Source of the DNA: Amoebidium appalachense
Lineage: Eukaryota; Ichthyosporea
Assembly: GCA_963693365.1 (NCBI GenBank)
Contig: CAVNZM010000010.1
Span: forward strand, 3,162,001-3,226,000
Length of the DNA stretch: 64,000 nt
Reading direction: 5' to 3'
How positions within the stretch are numbered: position 1 is the stretch's first letter; the number at the start of each line of letters is the position of its first letter. The notes under the pieces were generated by a model. It was not told where the DNA came from, ran no database searches, and was given only the letters and a program-made list of their open reading frames with translations. Positions 10,471 to 64,000 of this stretch are shown piece after piece. A program made the translations under genes and the position numbers.

Positions 10471-10513
10471 ATGGATCGATCCATAGGTGATGTAATGTGA
10501 TATCACATTACAT
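10471..10513. repeat. Two adjacent perfect palindromes
   Basis: A 14-bp palindrome (ATGGATCGATCCAT, 10471-10484) is followed five bases later by a 24-bp palindrome (10490-10513, half-site ATGTAATGTGAT). Both are mismatch-free and have no loop. They could be cruciform-forming or dimeric protein-binding sites. Confidence 0.8.
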
Positions 10514-10570
10514 GACTTTCCAAATTCTCAGATCTCTGTCTCGCTACATGTACACGTGAGACAGCTCAGA

Positions 10571-10617
10571 ATGGAGGAGGAGGAGGAGGAGGAGGAGGAG
10601 GGGGGAGGAGGAGGGGG

Positions 10618-10663
<46 letters not shown>
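10571..10663. repeat. (GGA)n / G-homopolymer block
   Basis: GGA triplets at 10571-10616 run into about 45 consecutive G. The sense strand is a strong G-quadruplex candidate and the complement an i-motif candidate. Confidence 0.9.
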
Positions 10664-10665
<2 letters not shown>

Positions 10666-12264
10666 TCATACAGTAGTTCCCATGCGCATACACGGCACGT
10701 ATGTGGCTCGTGAGCAGGTTGAAATGGCCTAGTAGGGTTGCAGGGTTGCACTTGCTAGCGCGCTGCCGCGGCCAGGCCCACACAGGCTCATGCATGCATA
10801 GCAATTGCAATGATCACATTTCGTAACTCCTAACAACAAACCCCGAGGCCTTGTTGTTACTGCACACAATACTTTCTTCGAATTCCTAACAGGTCAACCC
10901 CCCCCCCCCCCCCCCGGTGCGGGGATCAAGACTTTAGAAAAATATGCTCATGACTTCCACCGAATCAAAAGGCACTATTTATCAGTCTGCAAAAGAATCA
11001 AACTTTTTTTTCAAAATGTGCCCACTACTGCAAAAAAATTTCATCTATCTCCACATAAGAGAAGAGTTTTATGTTTACAAGAAATTTTTTGAAATGCGAG
11101 TATTCATGATGTACTGGCCATTTAGAGGTTCTGTGTGCTCTTGAAGCGGTGATTAAGGTTTCGTTTCAACCAATCAATGCACAAAAGAGGCTTTTGCTTT
11201 TCACCGAAAAACCCGTTCTTGGTAGAGGCAAAGTCGCGATTACGTAAGCAAGAACAAGCAACAAGTGCACTCTTGGCTTTTCCGCTTACTCAAGTTTTTT
11301 TTTTTGGTTTCAAGGTGTGCTGTCACAGGCACTCTTCGTGTTTTTTGTGCTCCCTGCCTCGATTTCTTGATAATAAAGGGGATATTGGCCACTAACTTGT
11401 ATTATAGCATCAGCAAACATTTGACCTGTTTTCACCCAGTTTGTTGTCCCCACGAACACTACGGTGCCTAGAGTTGAACCCAGTCAGACACCCATTGCTA
11501 CCCAGTGTTTTGTTACCACGGGATGAGAGGGCGTAGTACCATGTCGTAAAGAGTGGTAGTTCCTTCTTCTCCCCCTTATTCCCATCCTCGCTTTACCACC
11601 CTTACTTCTTTTTTACTTCTGCATGGCTGTCTTTCGTCAGTGAATTGTCGCTGTTCTGTGTGAGCCAGATCCCCTTTTACAGTGGTGCAATTGCCTCGTG
11701 TATGGCCTGTCCAGACGCGGTTAACATTAAAGCAGAAATGACACCGGTAGACATTGTGCGGAAAGATTGAAAGTCCGGGAGAGATTATCCTTACCAATCT
11801 GTGTGCATGTTCACACCCCCCCCTCCCCCCCCCCCCCCCCCCCCCCCCCAAACACACACACACACACACACTTTAAGGAAGAAAACTTCACTCACACACC
11901 TACGCTCTCACTCCGGCCCAGGCTCTCCACTACCTTCGCCCATCTCACTATGCGCACTTCGCACATATCACTACGCATGCTTTCCTTTTTCTGTCAAAGT
12001 TCTCCTCCTCCTCGGAAAGAGGGAAACGTTTTGGGGAAAGAACATGATATCGTCCCCCCCCCCCCAAAAAAAAAAGAAAAAAGAAGAAGAAAATAAATGG
12101 AATGAAAACTTCTCGAAGGAAAAACAAAAACACCCAATCACCCACCAATCTCGTTATGTTGCTCACATCCTGAATGCAGACGTGTTATTGTTCTTTCGCA
12201 TTTCCTTTTCGTCAACCTGCCTACACTTGACGACCCCCCCCCCTCCCTCCCTCCCTCCCTTCCT

Positions 12265-12296
<32 letters not shown>

Positions 12297-12396
12297 CCCC
12301 CCCCCCCCCCCCCCTCCCCCCCCCTTCATCCCGGCCCTTTCCGGTTCGTCCCGCCCCCATGGCTGAGAAGTATACGAACTGATTCGCTGACAAGCA

Positions 12397-63789
<51,393 letters not shown>

Positions 63790-64000
63790 GTGGGTTATTC
63801 CCCCCCATCACCCTTCATCATAAGTCACTGCCACTACAAACACCACACATGCATGCACGCATTGTAGCAATTGCCACCAATAACCGTTCCTTTGTTCAAG
63901 TGAACTGCCTTGTATATGTTCGCTGGACGTTGTAGTTGTAACATAACTGCATGGTTGGCAATGCAATCCGATCCGTTTAAATTACCAATCACTTTCATTC

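Larger units (their letters stand above)
9970..12396. other. Intergenic region upstream of the RNF213-like gene
   Basis: No coding frame here is convincing. It contains two adjacent perfect palindromes (10471-10484 and 10490-10513), a (GGA)n plus G-run block at 10571-10663, a C-run at 10897-10915, and C/CA runs at 11815-11870 and 12232-12324. The promoter and 5' UTR of the downstream gene must lie in its last part. I see no reliable TATA box or initiator. Confidence 0.4.

Overview
The window is from an intron-rich eukaryotic nuclear genome. Its genes are split into short exons (36 to 581 nt) by introns of about 0.2 to 1.3 kb. Splicing is GT-AG with two apparent GC-AG introns. It contains a non-LTR retrotransposon and is packed with (CA/TG)n microsatellites, C-homopolymers up to 75 nt and minisatellites. 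I cannot name the species. The main gene family, RNF213/mysterin, occurs in animals and several protist groups, so a marine invertebrate or a protist would both fit.

Layout. 1-380 is the terminal exon of an unrecognised + strand gene. 381-2170 is non-coding: a (GT)n/C-tract block and a degenerate array of TTCTGC/GCAGAA palindromic units. 2171-5200 is a 5'-truncated LINE with an open endonuclease-tail/reverse-transcriptase ORF, ending in poly(A). 5201-8112 is low-complexity sequence with a few candidate exons of an unrecognised + strand gene. 8745-9969 is a minus-strand leucine-rich-repeat gene broken by about five frameshifts, probably a pseudogene. 9970-12396 has no gene I can support.

12397-63789 (+) is one giant gene, an RNF213 homologue. 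I rebuilt 71 exons by hand from splice sites, reading-phase continuity and resemblance to vertebrate RNF213. They sum to about 10.9 kb of coding sequence (about 3,636 codons). In order they encode a Lys/Glu-rich N-terminus, a CBM20-like carbohydrate-binding domain, an N-terminal arm/stalk with an apparent ubiquitin-interacting motif, then AAA units 1-6. AAA3 and AAA4 keep Walker A and B motifs; AAA2 keeps a GKT P-loop. The model then enters the start of the E3 module. The RING and C-terminal domain must lie beyond position 64000. The family couples AAA ATPase cycling to ubiquitin ligase activity in the cytosol and on lipid droplets or pathogen membranes.

The most unexplained feature is architectural. 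In roughly thirty of the seventy introns a C-rich tract begins within about 5-30 nt of the 5' splice site, and in several others a (GT)n run does. Other points: a single-base frameshift in a G6 run in exon 25, two GC-AG introns, a MITE-like element in intron 33, and several private minisatellites.
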